Origin: Agrobacterium arsenijevicii
Lineage (GTDB): Bacteria > Pseudomonadota > Alphaproteobacteria > Rhizobiales > Rhizobiaceae
Reading direction: 5' to 3'
Assembly (NCBI GenBank): GCA_000949895.1
Contig: JWIT01000004.1
Span: 1 to 64,000, forward strand
Length of the DNA stretch: 64,000 nt
A program made the translations under genes and the position numbers. The notes under the pieces are model-generated. The model was not told the DNA's origin. It saw nothing but the letters and a program-made list of their open reading frames with translations, and did no database searches. Shown piece by piece: positions 43,511 through 52,110 of the stretch (position 1 is its first letter; each line of letters begins with the position of its first letter).

Positions 43511-45601
43511 ATGATAATGTTTAAAGTTCTCCAGTGCCTCACCGTCGATCATGACTTCCGATACACCATAGCAGCGGTCTTCGTCTGCATGCTCGGAAGT
43601 TTCGTCACGATGCGTCTTTTTTCGAGGGCGCGCCTGGCGACGGGATGGCAAAAGGTCAACTGGCTGTTTCTGGCCGGCGTCAATGGCGGGGCGGCGATAT
43701 GGACTACCCATTTCGTGGCGATGCTGGGTTATGTTGCCGCAGGCGATGTGGGTTATGATCCTTATCTGACCGGGCTTTCGCTTCTGATCGCCATTACCAC
43801 GACGACCACCGGCTTTGCCATTTCCGCCTACGGCGGACGCACCGCGCTGGTGGAAGCGGGCGGGGCGACGGTCGGTCTCGGCATTGCGGCCATGCATTAT
43901 ACCGGCATGGCTGCCTATCAGATTCAGGGCATGCTTTTCTGGAACCAGACCTATGTCATCGCCTCGCTGGTGCTGGGGGCAGTGTTCGGCGCCATCGCGG
44001 TCAATCGGATTGCGCGTCCCATCAACCGGTTCTGCCAATATAGCGCGGTGGCGTTTCTCATTCTGGCGATCGCCTCGATGCATTATACCGGCATGGCCTC
44101 GATGGTGTTCGAGTTCGATCCGCGCATCGTCATTTCGGAAAACCTGCTGCCGCCGGCCATCATGGGTGGGGGCGCGATTGCGGTGACGCTTCTCCTTTTG
44201 GCGCTCGGGCTTTCCACCTATGTCATCGACGCCCAGTCTACCCAGCAGGCGGTTGCCCGCTACCGTCATCTTTCGCTGCACGATCCGTTGACGGGCATTC
44301 CCAACCGGGCGGCATTCATCGAGCATCTCAACCGCCGCACGCGACATCTTTCCATGGGGGCGCATACGGCGCTTCTGTCCATCGATCTCAACCGTTTCAA
44401 GGAAATCAACGACGTTCACGGCCATGCGGCGGGCGATGCCGTGCTGCGCGCCATTGCCGACCGGGCAAGTTCCGTTCTGAAAGCCGGGGAGTTTCTGGCG
44501 CGCATGGGCGGCGATGAATTCGTGGCGATGACCCACTCCTATTATACCCGTGCCGATGGCGCGGAATTCGCCCAGCGACTGATCGAGCAGATCAGCAAGC
44601 CGGTCGATTGGAATGGGCAGACATTTTCGGTTGGCGCGAGTGTGGGCATATCGGTGCGCAATACCAGCGCCGTCGACGCCGATACGCTGATGGCGCAGGC
44701 CGATGTCGCCATGTACCGGGCAAAAAGCGGGACCTCGGACACGATCTGCTTTTACGACAAATCCATGGACGAAGCCGCGCGCGAGCGCAACGCGCTTGCC
44801 ATTGCCATGCGCAGCGGCCTCGCCAATAACGAGTTCGAGCTTTATTACCAGCAGCAGAACGATACCAGGAGCGGCAGCATCGTCGGTTTCGAGGCGCTGC
44901 TGCGCTGGAAACATCCCGAGCGCGGCATGGTCTCTCCGGCCGAATTCATTCCGATCGCCGAACAGACCGGTTTCATCGTTGAACTGGGCGAGTGGGTTCT
45001 GCGGGAAGCCTGCGCGCAGGCCGCTCTCTGGAAAAAATCGCTTTCCATCGCCGTGAATGTCGCGCCGCAGCAGCTTGCGGACAATGATTTCCCGGACAAG
45101 GTCGAGAGAATTCTCCGGGAGACGGCGCTTGCGCCGGAACGGCTCGAGCTGGAAATCACCGAAGGCAGCATCATCGCCGACCATCGCCATGCGCTCACCA
45201 CGATCCGCAAACTCAAGGCGCTCGGCGTCAAGATCGCCATGGACGACTACGGCACGGGCTATTCCTCACTGTCGACCCTGCAGAGCTTTCCCTTCGACAA
45301 GATCAAGATCGACCGCGCCTTTATCGATGGCCTGTCGACCAATGTGCAGTCAGAGGCAATCGTTCGCTCGACGCTCATTCTGGCGCACAGCCTCAATATT
45401 CCGGTGCTTGCGGAAGGTGTGGAGACCAAGGCGCATATCGAGTTCCTGCGCCGCGAAGGTTGCCTGCAGGTGCAGGGCTTCTTCTTCGGCAGGCCCGGCC
45501 CTTTGACCTCCATCGCCAATCTTGTGGACGACACGTTCCTTTCGCCCGAGGACGAGCCGGAAGCCACCACCACCGGCCAGCGCTATTTCAAGGCGGTCTG
45601 A
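43511..45601 (+). CDS. MHYT-GGDEF-EAL c-di-GMP signalling enzyme
   Basis: A 696-residue membrane enzyme. The N-terminal MHYT domain (about 10-245) has seven hydrophobic helices with two exact copies of MHYTGMA and one diverged copy (THFVAML) at helix ends; such His/Met sites are proposed to bind copper and sense small gases. A GGDEF domain (ARMGGDEFVAM near 330) and an EAL domain follow. The EAL part keeps EALLRW, LEITE, DDYGTGYSS, KIDRAF, EGVE and QGFFFG. The GGDEF inhibitory site RxxD is absent (KAGE). There is no adjacent partner gene. Confidence 0.93.
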   Translation: MIMFKVLQCLTVDHDFRYTIAAVFVCMLGSFVTMRLFSRARLATGWQKVNWLFLAGVNGGAAIWTTHFVAMLGYVAAGDVGYDPYLTGLSLLIAITTTTTGFAISAYGGRTALVEAGGATVGLGIAAMHYTGMAAYQIQGMLFWNQTYVIASLVLGAVFGAIAVNRIARPINRFCQYSAVAFLILAIASMHYTGMASMVFEFDPRIVISENLLPPAIMGGGAIAVTLLLLALGLSTYVIDAQSTQQAVARYRHLSLHDPLTGIPNRAAFIEHLNRRTRHLSMGAHTALLSIDLNRFKEINDVHGHAAGDAVLRAIADRASSVLKAGEFLARMGGDEFVAMTHSYYTRADGAEFAQRLIEQISKPVDWNGQTFSVGASVGISVRNTSAVDADTLMAQADVAMYRAKSGTSDTICFYDKSMDEAARERNALAIAMRSGLANNEFELYYQQQNDTRSGSIVGFEALLRWKHPERGMVSPAEFIPIAEQTGFIVELGEWVLREACAQAALWKKSLSIAVNVAPQQLADNDFPDKVERILRETALAPERLELEITEGSIIADHRHALTTIRKLKALGVKIAMDDYGTGYSSLSTLQSFPFDKIKIDRAFIDGLSTNVQSEAIVRSTLILAHSLNIPVLAEGVETKAHIEFLRREGCLQVQGFFFGRPGPLTSIANLVDDTFLSPEDEPEATTTGQRYFKAV

Positions 45602-45709
45602 TATTCAGGCGCAGCCCGCGGTTGCGCCTGACAATGCCGGTCGCGAAGTTTTTAGTTGAAACACGGACGCTTCCAGCGCACCATCGCCGAAAAGCTTTGG
45701 GAGGAGCGT

Positions 45710-46669
45710 ATGCCGACAGACATCGCCCATGCGGACCGCGTGTATGAAACCGCGCGCCAACGTTCCGCAGCCGCAAGTTCTCCGATTGTCGCCTCGTGGC
45801 GCCGCTGCATGGTCAAGCACCGTCTCGCACCGGAGGAAAACCGCAAACCGATCTTCCTCAGCGATTTCGAATTTCGTCGCGCCCGCGAAAGTGCGGCCGG
45901 CCTGATCGCTGAAAGCACGGATGAACTCGACCGTATTTTTCACAGCGTCGGCAAGTCCGGTTGCTGCCTGCTTTTGACCGACGCGCAGGGCGTTGCGCTG
46001 GAGCGCCGGGGTGCAGCGGGTGACGACCGCGAGTTTCGGGCTCTCGGCCTCTGGTCCGGGGCCGTCTGGAGCGAGGCGAGCGTTGGAACCAACGGCATCG
46101 GCACGGCGCTTGTCGATGAGCGTTCGGTGGTGGTCTATCGCGACCAGCATTTCTTCACCTCGAACACGGAACTCTGCTGCACCACGGCACCCATCCGCGA
46201 CCATACCGGCCGGGTGACGGGCGCTCTCGATATTTCCACCTGCCGCGACGATATCAACGAGATGACTTTCTCTTTCGTCACGCAGGCGGTGAGGGATGCG
46301 GCACAGCGCATCGAGGGCAATCTTTTCCGCCGGGCCTTTCCCGGCGCGCGCATCGTCGTCGTGCCGACCGGTTTCGGTGCGGCCCTTTCGCTGCTGGCCG
46401 TGGATCAGGACGATCTCGTTCTGGGGGCGACACGCGCGGCGCGTATTGCGCTGAAGCTCGACGACAGTTCCATCGCGCAGGGGCTGCCCGCCGCCGATAT
46501 TCTGCAGGAGCAGCGTCATGATGGCGGCTCCGATCTTGCGGAAGCGGAACGCTCCGCGCTGCGCCGGGTTCTATCGCGCACCAACGGCAATGTCACGCAG
46601 GCCGCATCCCTGCTCGGCATCAGCCGCGCCACGCTTCATCGTAAAATGAAGAAACTCGCGGTGCATTGA
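45710..46669 (+). CDS. GAF/Fis transcription regulator lacking the sigma-54 AAA+ domain
   Basis: A 319-residue protein whose N-terminus (SSPIVASWRRCM...LAPE) and GAF-like sensory region (about 70-230: CCLLLTDAQGVAL, WSEASVGTNGIGTAL) match the AcoR-type activators. The C-terminal Fis helix-turn-helix (LRRVLSRTNGNVTQAASLLGISRATLHRKMKKL, about 282-316) is intact. The roughly 240-residue AAA+ domain with GAFTGA that such regulators carry between the two is missing, so it cannot activate sigma-54 RNA polymerase in the usual way. GGAGG lies 5 nt before ATG 45710. It precedes an aldehyde dehydrogenase on the same strand, the presumed target. Confidence 0.88.
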   Translation: MPTDIAHADRVYETARQRSAAASSPIVASWRRCMVKHRLAPEENRKPIFLSDFEFRRARESAAGLIAESTDELDRIFHSVGKSGCCLLLTDAQGVALERRGAAGDDREFRALGLWSGAVWSEASVGTNGIGTALVDERSVVVYRDQHFFTSNTELCCTTAPIRDHTGRVTGALDISTCRDDINEMTFSFVTQAVRDAAQRIEGNLFRRAFPGARIVVVPTGFGAALSLLAVDQDDLVLGATRAARIALKLDDSSIAQGLPAADILQEQRHDGGSDLAEAERSALRRVLSRTNGNVTQAASLLGISRATLHRKMKKLAVH

Positions 46670-46716
46670 GGCGACCCGACAGGATATCCGGGCGATAAGG
46701 CCGGATCGAAGCGAGT

Positions 46717-46735
46717 TTGTCGCAGATGTGAGACA
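46717..46735 (+). promoter_or_regulatory. Candidate operator ahead of the aldehyde dehydrogenase
   Basis: TGTCGCAGATGTGAGACA (about 46717-46734) is an imperfect dyad (TGTC...GACA) in the 173-nt gap between the regulator and its presumed target. It would suit a Fis-type dimer, but binding is untested. Confidence 0.35.
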
Positions 46736-46842
46736 ATGTGCGATGCGGAACCGCGCCGTGCCACTACCCGCCACGGTCATCTAGGCCCACCTTCCTCCCA
46801 TGCGGTCCGTTGCGGATCGTTTTCATCAGGGAGGATGAAATC

Positions 46843-48360
46843 ATGAATATTCAGGTTCAGCAGAAAGCCGGCGAAGCGCCCTTCAAGCTGAAATACGGCA
46901 ACTTCATCGGCGGCAAATGGGTGGAGCCGAAATCCGGCCGCTACATGGATAATCTGTCGCCGGTAACGGGCCACAAGATTTGCGAGGTTCCGCGCTCCGA
47001 TGCGGCCGATATCGAACTCGCACTGGATGCAGCCCACAAGGCAAGGGAGAAATGGGGCAAGACGAGCGTTACCGAACGTTCCAACATCCTGCTCAAGATC
47101 GCCCAGCGCATCGAGGACAATCTTGATCTCATCGCGCGGGCCGAAACCTGGGATAACGGCAAGCCGCTACGCGAGACGACCAATGCGGATATTCCGCTGA
47201 CGATCGACCATTTCCGTTATTTCGCGGGCTGCATCCGCGCGCAGGAAGGCACGATCGGCGAAATCGACAATGATACGGTCGCCTATCATTTCCATGAACC
47301 GCTCGGTGTTGTCGGCCAGATCATCCCGTGGAACTTCCCGATCCTGATGGCGGCATGGAAACTCGCGCCGGCACTCGCCGCCGGCAATTGCGTGGTGCTG
47401 AAGCCCGCCGAACAGACACCGGCCTCCATTCTGGTGGTGATGGAGCTTATTGAAGACCTCCTGCCGCCCGGCGTCCTCAACATCGTCAACGGCACCGGCG
47501 TTGAAGCGGGCAAGCCGCTGGCACAGAGCAAGCGCATCGCCAAGATCGCCTTCACCGGCTCCACCCCGGTCGGCAAGGAAATCATGCGTTATGCGGCTGA
47601 CAACGTCACCAACATCACGCTGGAACTGGGCGGCAAGTCACCGAACATCTTCTTCGCCGATGTGATGAACGAGGACGACGCCTTCCTCGACAAGGCGCTC
47701 GAAGGTTTCGCCTTCTTCGCGCTCAACCAGGGCGAAGTCTGCACATGCCCCTCGCGTGCGCTGGTCCATGAATCGATCTATGACCGCTTCATGGAAAAGG
47801 CGATCAAGCGCGTTCAGGCCATCAGCCAGGACGATCCGCTCAATCCGTCGACCATGCTGGGCGCACAGGCCTCGCAGGAACAGTTCGACAAGATCATGCG
47901 CTATCTCGACATCGGCAAGAAGGAAGGCGCCAAGGTGCTGACCGGCGGTGACCGCAAGACGCTCACGGGCGATCTGAAGGACGGCTATTACATTCAGCCG
48001 ACGGTGTTTGAAGGCAACAACAAGATGCGGATTTTCCAGGAGGAAATCTTCGGTCCGGTCGTTTCCGTCACCACCTTCAAGACGGTGGAAGAAGCACTCG
48101 AAATCGCCAATGACACGGTTTACGGTCTGGGTGCAGGTGTCTGGAGCCGCGATACCAATGTCGCCTACCGGGCGGGCAGGGGTATCGAAGCGGGTCGTGT
48201 GTGGACCAATTGCTACCACGTCTATCCGGCGGGTGCCGCCTTTGGCGGTTACAAGCAGTCGGGCATCGGTCGCGAGACCCACAAGATGATGCTCGATCAT
48301 TACCAGCAGACCAAGAACCTGCTCGTATCCTACAGCCCGAACAAGGTCGGCTTCTTCTGA
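46843..48360 (+). CDS. Aldehyde dehydrogenase (AcoD/ExaC-like)
   Basis: A 505-residue NAD(P)-dependent aldehyde dehydrogenase. The cofactor segment [27 protein letters not shown] (about 150-176), GSTPVGKEI, the general-base Glu in [10 protein letters not shown] (about 265-274) and the nucleophile Cys in [11 protein letters not shown] (about 296-306) are all present. The long N-terminus and the closing [26 protein letters not shown] match acetaldehyde dehydrogenases. GGAGG lies 8 nt before ATG 46843. It follows the AcoR-like regulator and was probably induced by an aldehyde, ethanol or acetoin pathway intermediate. Confidence 0.95.
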   Translation: MNIQVQQKAGEAPFKLKYGNFIGGKWVEPKSGRYMDNLSPVTGHKICEVPRSDAADIELALDAAHKAREKWGKTSVTERSNILLKIAQRIEDNLDLIARAETWDNGKPLRETTNADIPLTIDHFRYFAGCIRAQEGTIGEIDNDTVAYHFHEPLGVVGQIIPWNFPILMAAWKLAPALAAGNCVVLKPAEQTPASILVVMELIEDLLPPGVLNIVNGTGVEAGKPLAQSKRIAKIAFTGSTPVGKEIMRYAADNVTNITLELGGKSPNIFFADVMNEDDAFLDKALEGFAFFALNQGEVCTCPSRALVHESIYDRFMEKAIKRVQAISQDDPLNPSTMLGAQASQEQFDKIMRYLDIGKKEGAKVLTGGDRKTLTGDLKDGYYIQPTVFEGNNKMRIFQEEIFGPVVSVTTFKTVEEALEIANDTVYGLGAGVWSRDTNVAYRAGRGIEAGRVWTNCYHVYPAGAAFGGYKQSGIGRETHKMMLDHYQQTKNLLVSYSPNKVGFF

Positions 48361-48412
48361 GATCCTCCCCGGAAGCCGGCGGCGGATCGTCATGATTGCA
48401 AGCCGCCGGTGT

Positions 48413-48440
48413 GCTCCCAGGGGCTTCGGCTCCTGGGAGC
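48413..48440. terminator. Tetraloop hairpin after the aldehyde dehydrogenase gene
   Basis: GCTCCCAGGGGC and GCTCCTGGGAGC form a 12-bp stem (one G-U pair) capped by TTCG. It is the first of two hairpins between this gene and the convergent chemoreceptor gene. There is no T-run directly after it, so its role alone is unclear. Confidence 0.65.
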
Positions 48441-48464
48441 CCGGATCGGGTTTTCAGGCAAAAT

Positions 48465-48496
48465 AAAAGGCCGGAGGTTTTGCCTCCGGCCTTTTT
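48465..48496. terminator. Bidirectional terminator
   Basis: AAAAGGCCGGAGG and the opposite arm CCTCCGGCCTTTT form a long perfect stem with T-runs on both sides. It terminates the aldehyde dehydrogenase transcript and the convergent chemoreceptor transcript, and stands 10 nt from the latter's stop. Confidence 0.93.
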
Positions 48497-48505
48497 CGTT
48501 GCGGA

Positions 48506-50773
48506 CTATGCCGCGTAGCGTTGTTCGCGGTGCCTGATGGCGCCGACGGAGAATTGCCCCACCTGTTCGGTCAGGCCATCTGCCTCGCTTGCCAGCGAGA
48601 AGGCCGCAGCCGTCGTCTCCTCCACCATCGCCGCGTTCTGCTGGGTCACATGGTCGAGTTCGTTGACGGAGGCGTTGATCTCGCCAAGGCGGCCGGATTG
48701 TTCGCGTGATGCGGTGGCGATTGCGCCAATCTGGTCGTTGACCGACTGGATGCGTTTCTGGATCTGCTCCAGGCTTTCACCGGTCTTCAGCACCAGCGCC
48801 ACACCGCTTTCCACATCGCCCGCAGAGGTGGCGATCAGCGTCGTGATGTCACGCGCGGCGGCAGCCGATTTCTGGGCAAGCTCCCGTACTTCCTGCGCCA
48901 CGACCGCAAAGCCCTTTCCGGCTTCACCGGCACGTGCCGCCTCGACGCCGGCATTCAGCGCGAGAAGATTGGTCTGGAAGGCGATCTGGTCGATGACGTC
49001 GATGATCTGGCGGATCTTGGACGACGAAGTCTCGATGCGCTCCATCGCGACGATGGCTTCTTTCACGACGGCAGTGGATTTATGGGCGTCCTGCATGGTT
49101 TCCGCCGTCGTTCCGACCGCAACGTCGCAGCGCGAGAGCGAGATATTGACGGCCTGCGTCATGTCGCCAAGTGCTGCTGCGGCTTCTTCAAGAGCTGCTG
49201 CCTGACGTTCCGTGCGCCGCGACAGATCTTCCGATGCGCTTTTCAGCTCGCCGGAACCGGAGCGGATGGCATTGGCGCTTTCGCCGATATTGGAGATCGT
49301 CGCATCCAGCCCCGCGATGGAGTTGTTGAAGTCGATGCGCAGATGATCGAGCGACGGCACGAAGGATTTTTCAATGCGAAGATCGAGCCTGCCAGCCGCA
49401 AGGTTGGCAAGACCGGTCGCAAGCGCGTCGACGGTTTCTTCCAGCTCCCTGGCGCTTCTTGCCTTTTCCATTTCGCGCTGGGCGCGTTCCTCGTCCAGTT
49501 CCTCGCTCTTGCGATGGGACTCGGTCTCCATGCGCTGCTTGTCCAGAATGCCTTGACGGAAGGATTCCAGCGCGCGCGCCATGGTGCCGATCTCGTCACC
49601 ACGGGAAACGGCCTTGATCTCTATATTATTGTCGCCGCCGTTCAGGCGCTCCATCAACCCGGCAAGGCCGGTCAGCGGCCTGGTCAGGCTGGCGGAAACG
49701 AAAATGCCGACCAGCGTCATGACCGCGAGAACCGCAAGTGTGGCAAGCGTTGCCCAGAAGGCCAGATCATTGGCGGCTGCGAGAACCTTGCTCTCCTGCT
49801 GGCCGATGGCCAGAAGATGCTTCTGTCCGAAGACGGAGACCGGGCGATAAGCGTAAAAGATGCTGCCCGCAGGCGTCTTCGCCATGACCGTTCCGGCTTC
49901 GCTTGCGCCCGAAAGAGCCGCGAGGCTTTCTGAAACCGCAACATTCGCGCCGCCCGAGAGCACGCCTGCCCGAAGTTTGCCTTCGGCGCTCAGAAGAACG
50001 GCGTCGTCGATGGACGTGCCGGTTTCCTCAGGCGTTACCACCGCGCCGATGCGGTCGGCGGAAATGCGCATGATGACGGCGCCCTTGCGCTGGAGCTGGC
50101 CCCAGTTCGAGACCGCAAGCGGCATGCCGATCAGGGCTGCCTCATCGGCCCCACCGTGGCTAAACCCGGTGGTGCTGACAACACCGTCCTTGCCGGCTTC
50201 GATGCGGTCGAACAATTCCTTGATCGCGCTGTTTTGCGGTTCCGTCACATTGGTCAGGAAGTTTTTGCCCTTGGTGACGGAGTAGATAATGAGGCCCGTC
50301 TTGTCGATGACGTAGATGTCGCTGACCCGGGTGTTACGCCAGACGCTGGCAATGGCCGCGTTGATGGTGGCGTGGCGGATGGCATAGAGCAGCCGCAATC
50401 CTTCACCGTTGAAGGAGGCGCGCTCCTCTTCGGATACGCCCTCGCGGCGGAAAGCCTGGATAATCGCATCCTTTTCCGTCGGCACGACAGTGGTCATTGT
50501 TTCCAGCGCCTGAGCGATCGCAGCGTTCTGCGACAGCTCGGAAATGCTTTGTTCGACACGCAGCGTATAGGCATCAAGCTGCTTGGACTGGTTTCCCGCA
50601 ACCGTCTCGAGCCTGATCTTGCTGGCATCGATCAGGCCTGATTTGCCCATCTCGTAGGACAGCAGCCCCACGGCGAGGCACGAAACCAGCGTCGCGCCCG
50701 TGACGAGTGCCGCGAATTTAGCCTTGATTGACAATGATTTAGCTTTGACAGCAGTCGGATTTGCACCCGGCAT
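48506..50773 (-). CDS. Methyl-accepting chemotaxis protein with a Cache-type sensor
   Basis: A 755-residue chemoreceptor. Helix 1 (about 18-38) and helix 2 (about 340-362) enclose a large periplasmic region of about 300 residues, the size of a double Cache sensor (IYVIDKTGLIIYSVTKGKNF is a Cache-like strand). A HAMP domain and the signalling domain follow, with tip [28 protein letters not shown]. Unlike the receptor at 27070, its C-terminus (REQRYAA) has no tethering pentapeptide. GGGAGG is 7 nt before ATG 50773. It is convergent with the aldehyde dehydrogenase gene. Confidence 0.93.
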   Translation of the reverse strand: MPGANPTAVKAKSLSIKAKFAALVTGATLVSCLAVGLLSYEMGKSGLIDASKIRLETVAGNQSKQLDAYTLRVEQSISELSQNAAIAQALETMTTVVPTEKDAIIQAFRREGVSEEERASFNGEGLRLLYAIRHATINAAIASVWRNTRVSDIYVIDKTGLIIYSVTKGKNFLTNVTEPQNSAIKELFDRIEAGKDGVVSTTGFSHGGADEAALIGMPLAVSNWGQLQRKGAVIMRISADRIGAVVTPEETGTSIDDAVLLSAEGKLRAGVLSGGANVAVSESLAALSGASEAGTVMAKTPAGSIFYAYRPVSVFGQKHLLAIGQQESKVLAAANDLAFWATLATLAVLAVMTLVGIFVSASLTRPLTGLAGLMERLNGGDNNIEIKAVSRGDEIGTMARALESFRQGILDKQRMETESHRKSEELDEERAQREMEKARSARELEETVDALATGLANLAAGRLDLRIEKSFVPSLDHLRIDFNNSIAGLDATISNIGESANAIRSGSGELKSASEDLSRRTERQAAALEEAAAALGDMTQAVNISLSRCDVAVGTTAETMQDAHKSTAVVKEAIVAMERIETSSSKIRQIIDVIDQIAFQTNLLALNAGVEAARAGEAGKGFAVVAQEVRELAQKSAAAARDITTLIATSAGDVESGVALVLKTGESLEQIQKRIQSVNDQIGAIATASREQSGRLGEINASVNELDHVTQQNAAMVEETTAAAFSLASEADGLTEQVGQFSVGAIRHREQRYAA

Positions 50774-50968
50774 CCTGTTTCCTCCCCCCAAAAGAACGTT
50801 GCCGTACCGTCGCAACAATTGTTTACGGTCGCGTTAAGGGGGTTGGGAATTGTATGATTATTTCCCGCATGCCGCGAAAAAATCGCGACCTTCACCGACG
50901 CATGCACCGTAATAAAACTGCAATAGTACGGGCGCATACCGAGCCAAGTTCAACGGCTGTTCATATTC

Positions 50969-51802
50969 ATGCAAGCTTTTCGCGCTCCTGCTCTTGCCAC
51001 TATCGACGATGTTTGCGGAACACCCGCGGATGGATATGACGGAGCCCCTTTGAGATCGATCCCGGATTTCGCCGTTATCGTGCCCATGCATAATGAAGAA
51101 GCGAGCGTTGAAACGCTCGTGGCTGAGATTGTTGCTGCCTGCCAGCCGGTCGGTCCGTTCGAGATTATCGTCGTGGACGACGCATCATCCGACCGCACGG
51201 CGGATGTGGCGCTTTCGCTTGCCGGGCGTTATCCCATGTTGCGGCTGGTACGGCACGACCGTCAGGGCGGGCAATCGGCGGCGATCCACAGCGGCGTGCA
51301 GGCGGCGCGCGCGCCAGTCATCTGTATGCTTGACGGCGACGGCCAGAACCCACCGGACAATCTGCCGGCACTTCTCGCACCGCTTCTGGCTTCCGACGCT
51401 CCGAGCCGGCTTGCGCTTGTGGCCGGCCAGCGCGTCGGCCGGCGTGATACGCTCGGAAAACGCCTTTCCTCCCGCTTCGCCAATGGGCTGAGGGCGCGGA
51501 TATTGAAGGACGGCACGCGCGATACCGGCTGCGGCCTCAAGGCTTTCCGCCGCGATGCCTATCTCGCCTTACCCTATTTCGATCACCACCACCGCTATTT
51601 TCCCGCGCTCTTCAATCGCGACGGCTGGCAGGTCGCCCATGTCGACGTCACGCACCGCGCGCGCCTGCATGGCAATTCTCATTACACCAATATCGGCCGC
51701 GCGCTTGTCGGCATCCACGATCTGATCGGCGTCGCCTGGCTGCTGCGTCGGCGCAAGCGGGCAAGTTGGGCCGAAACCTTCAAAACGGAGACATCGCCGT
51801 GA
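50969..51802 (+). CDS. Family 2 glycosyltransferase (dolichol-phosphate-mannose-synthase-like)
   Basis: A 277-residue GT-A glycosyltransferase. It has VIVPMHNEEASVETLV (about 35-50), VVDDASSDRTADV (about 70-82) and MLDGDGQNPPDNLPALL (about 113-130), the nucleotide- and metal-binding DxD region of polyprenyl-phosphate glycosyl synthases (ArnC/DPM1-like). There are no C-terminal membrane helices. Four genes follow each other with overlaps. Its likely product is a polyprenyl-phosphate sugar for the GT39 enzyme two genes on, as in the RgtE system of rhizobia. That assignment is by analogy. Confidence 0.9.
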   Translation: MQAFRAPALATIDDVCGTPADGYDGAPLRSIPDFAVIVPMHNEEASVETLVAEIVAACQPVGPFEIIVVDDASSDRTADVALSLAGRYPMLRLVRHDRQGGQSAAIHSGVQAARAPVICMLDGDGQNPPDNLPALLAPLLASDAPSRLALVAGQRVGRRDTLGKRLSSRFANGLRARILKDGTRDTGCGLKAFRRDAYLALPYFDHHHRYFPALFNRDGWQVAHVDVTHRARLHGNSHYTNIGRALVGIHDLIGVAWLLRRRKRASWAETFKTETSP

Positions 51803-52110
51803 ATGCACCGGCTTTATGGTCCATGCTGCATGTGAGCAGCTGGAAGGAATTTCTCTGGGTCTGCACCGGCTTCATGGGCCAGATGCTGTTCACCATGCGT
51901 TTTCTGGTTCAATGGATTTCGTCGGAACGGGCGAACCGTTCAGTCATTCCGGTGGCCTTCTGGTATTTCTCCATCTTCGGTGGCCTTGTGCTGCTGTTAT
52001 ACGCGATCTGGCGTCGCGATCCGGTTTTCATTCTCGGGCAGGCGTCCGGCCTCTTCATTTATGCCAGGAATCTCTGGTTGATTCATGCAGAACGCCGCCA
52101 GCATGCATGA
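51799..52110 (+). CDS. LAB_N (lipid A biosynthesis N-terminal) domain protein
   Basis: A 103-residue membrane protein starting at a GTG that overlaps the upstream stop by 4 nt (GTGA). Three hydrophobic helices are visible, with FMGQMLFTMRFLVQWISSERANRS and VAFWYFSIFGGLVLLLYAIWRRDPVFILGQASGLFIYARN as the LAB_N signature. In other bacteria such small proteins sit next to GT2 and GT39 genes for lipid A or glycan decoration and may act in transporting polyprenyl-linked sugars. It has no known catalytic residues. Confidence 0.9.
   Translation: MNAPALWSMLHVSSWKEFLWVCTGFMGQMLFTMRFLVQWISSERANRSVIPVAFWYFSIFGGLVLLLYAIWRRDPVFILGQASGLFIYARNLWLIHAERRQHA

Noticed and set aside
43442..45190. 582-codon minus-strand frame opposite the MHYT-GGDEF-EAL gene
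   Set aside because: It would contradict the intact MHYT and GGDEF motifs read on the plus strand, and it lacks a start signal.
46717..46842. A -24/-12 (sigma-54) promoter ahead of the aldehyde dehydrogenase
   Set aside because: I looked for GG-N10-GC in this gap and found only candidates with the wrong spacing (for example GG-N11-GC), so I did not list one.
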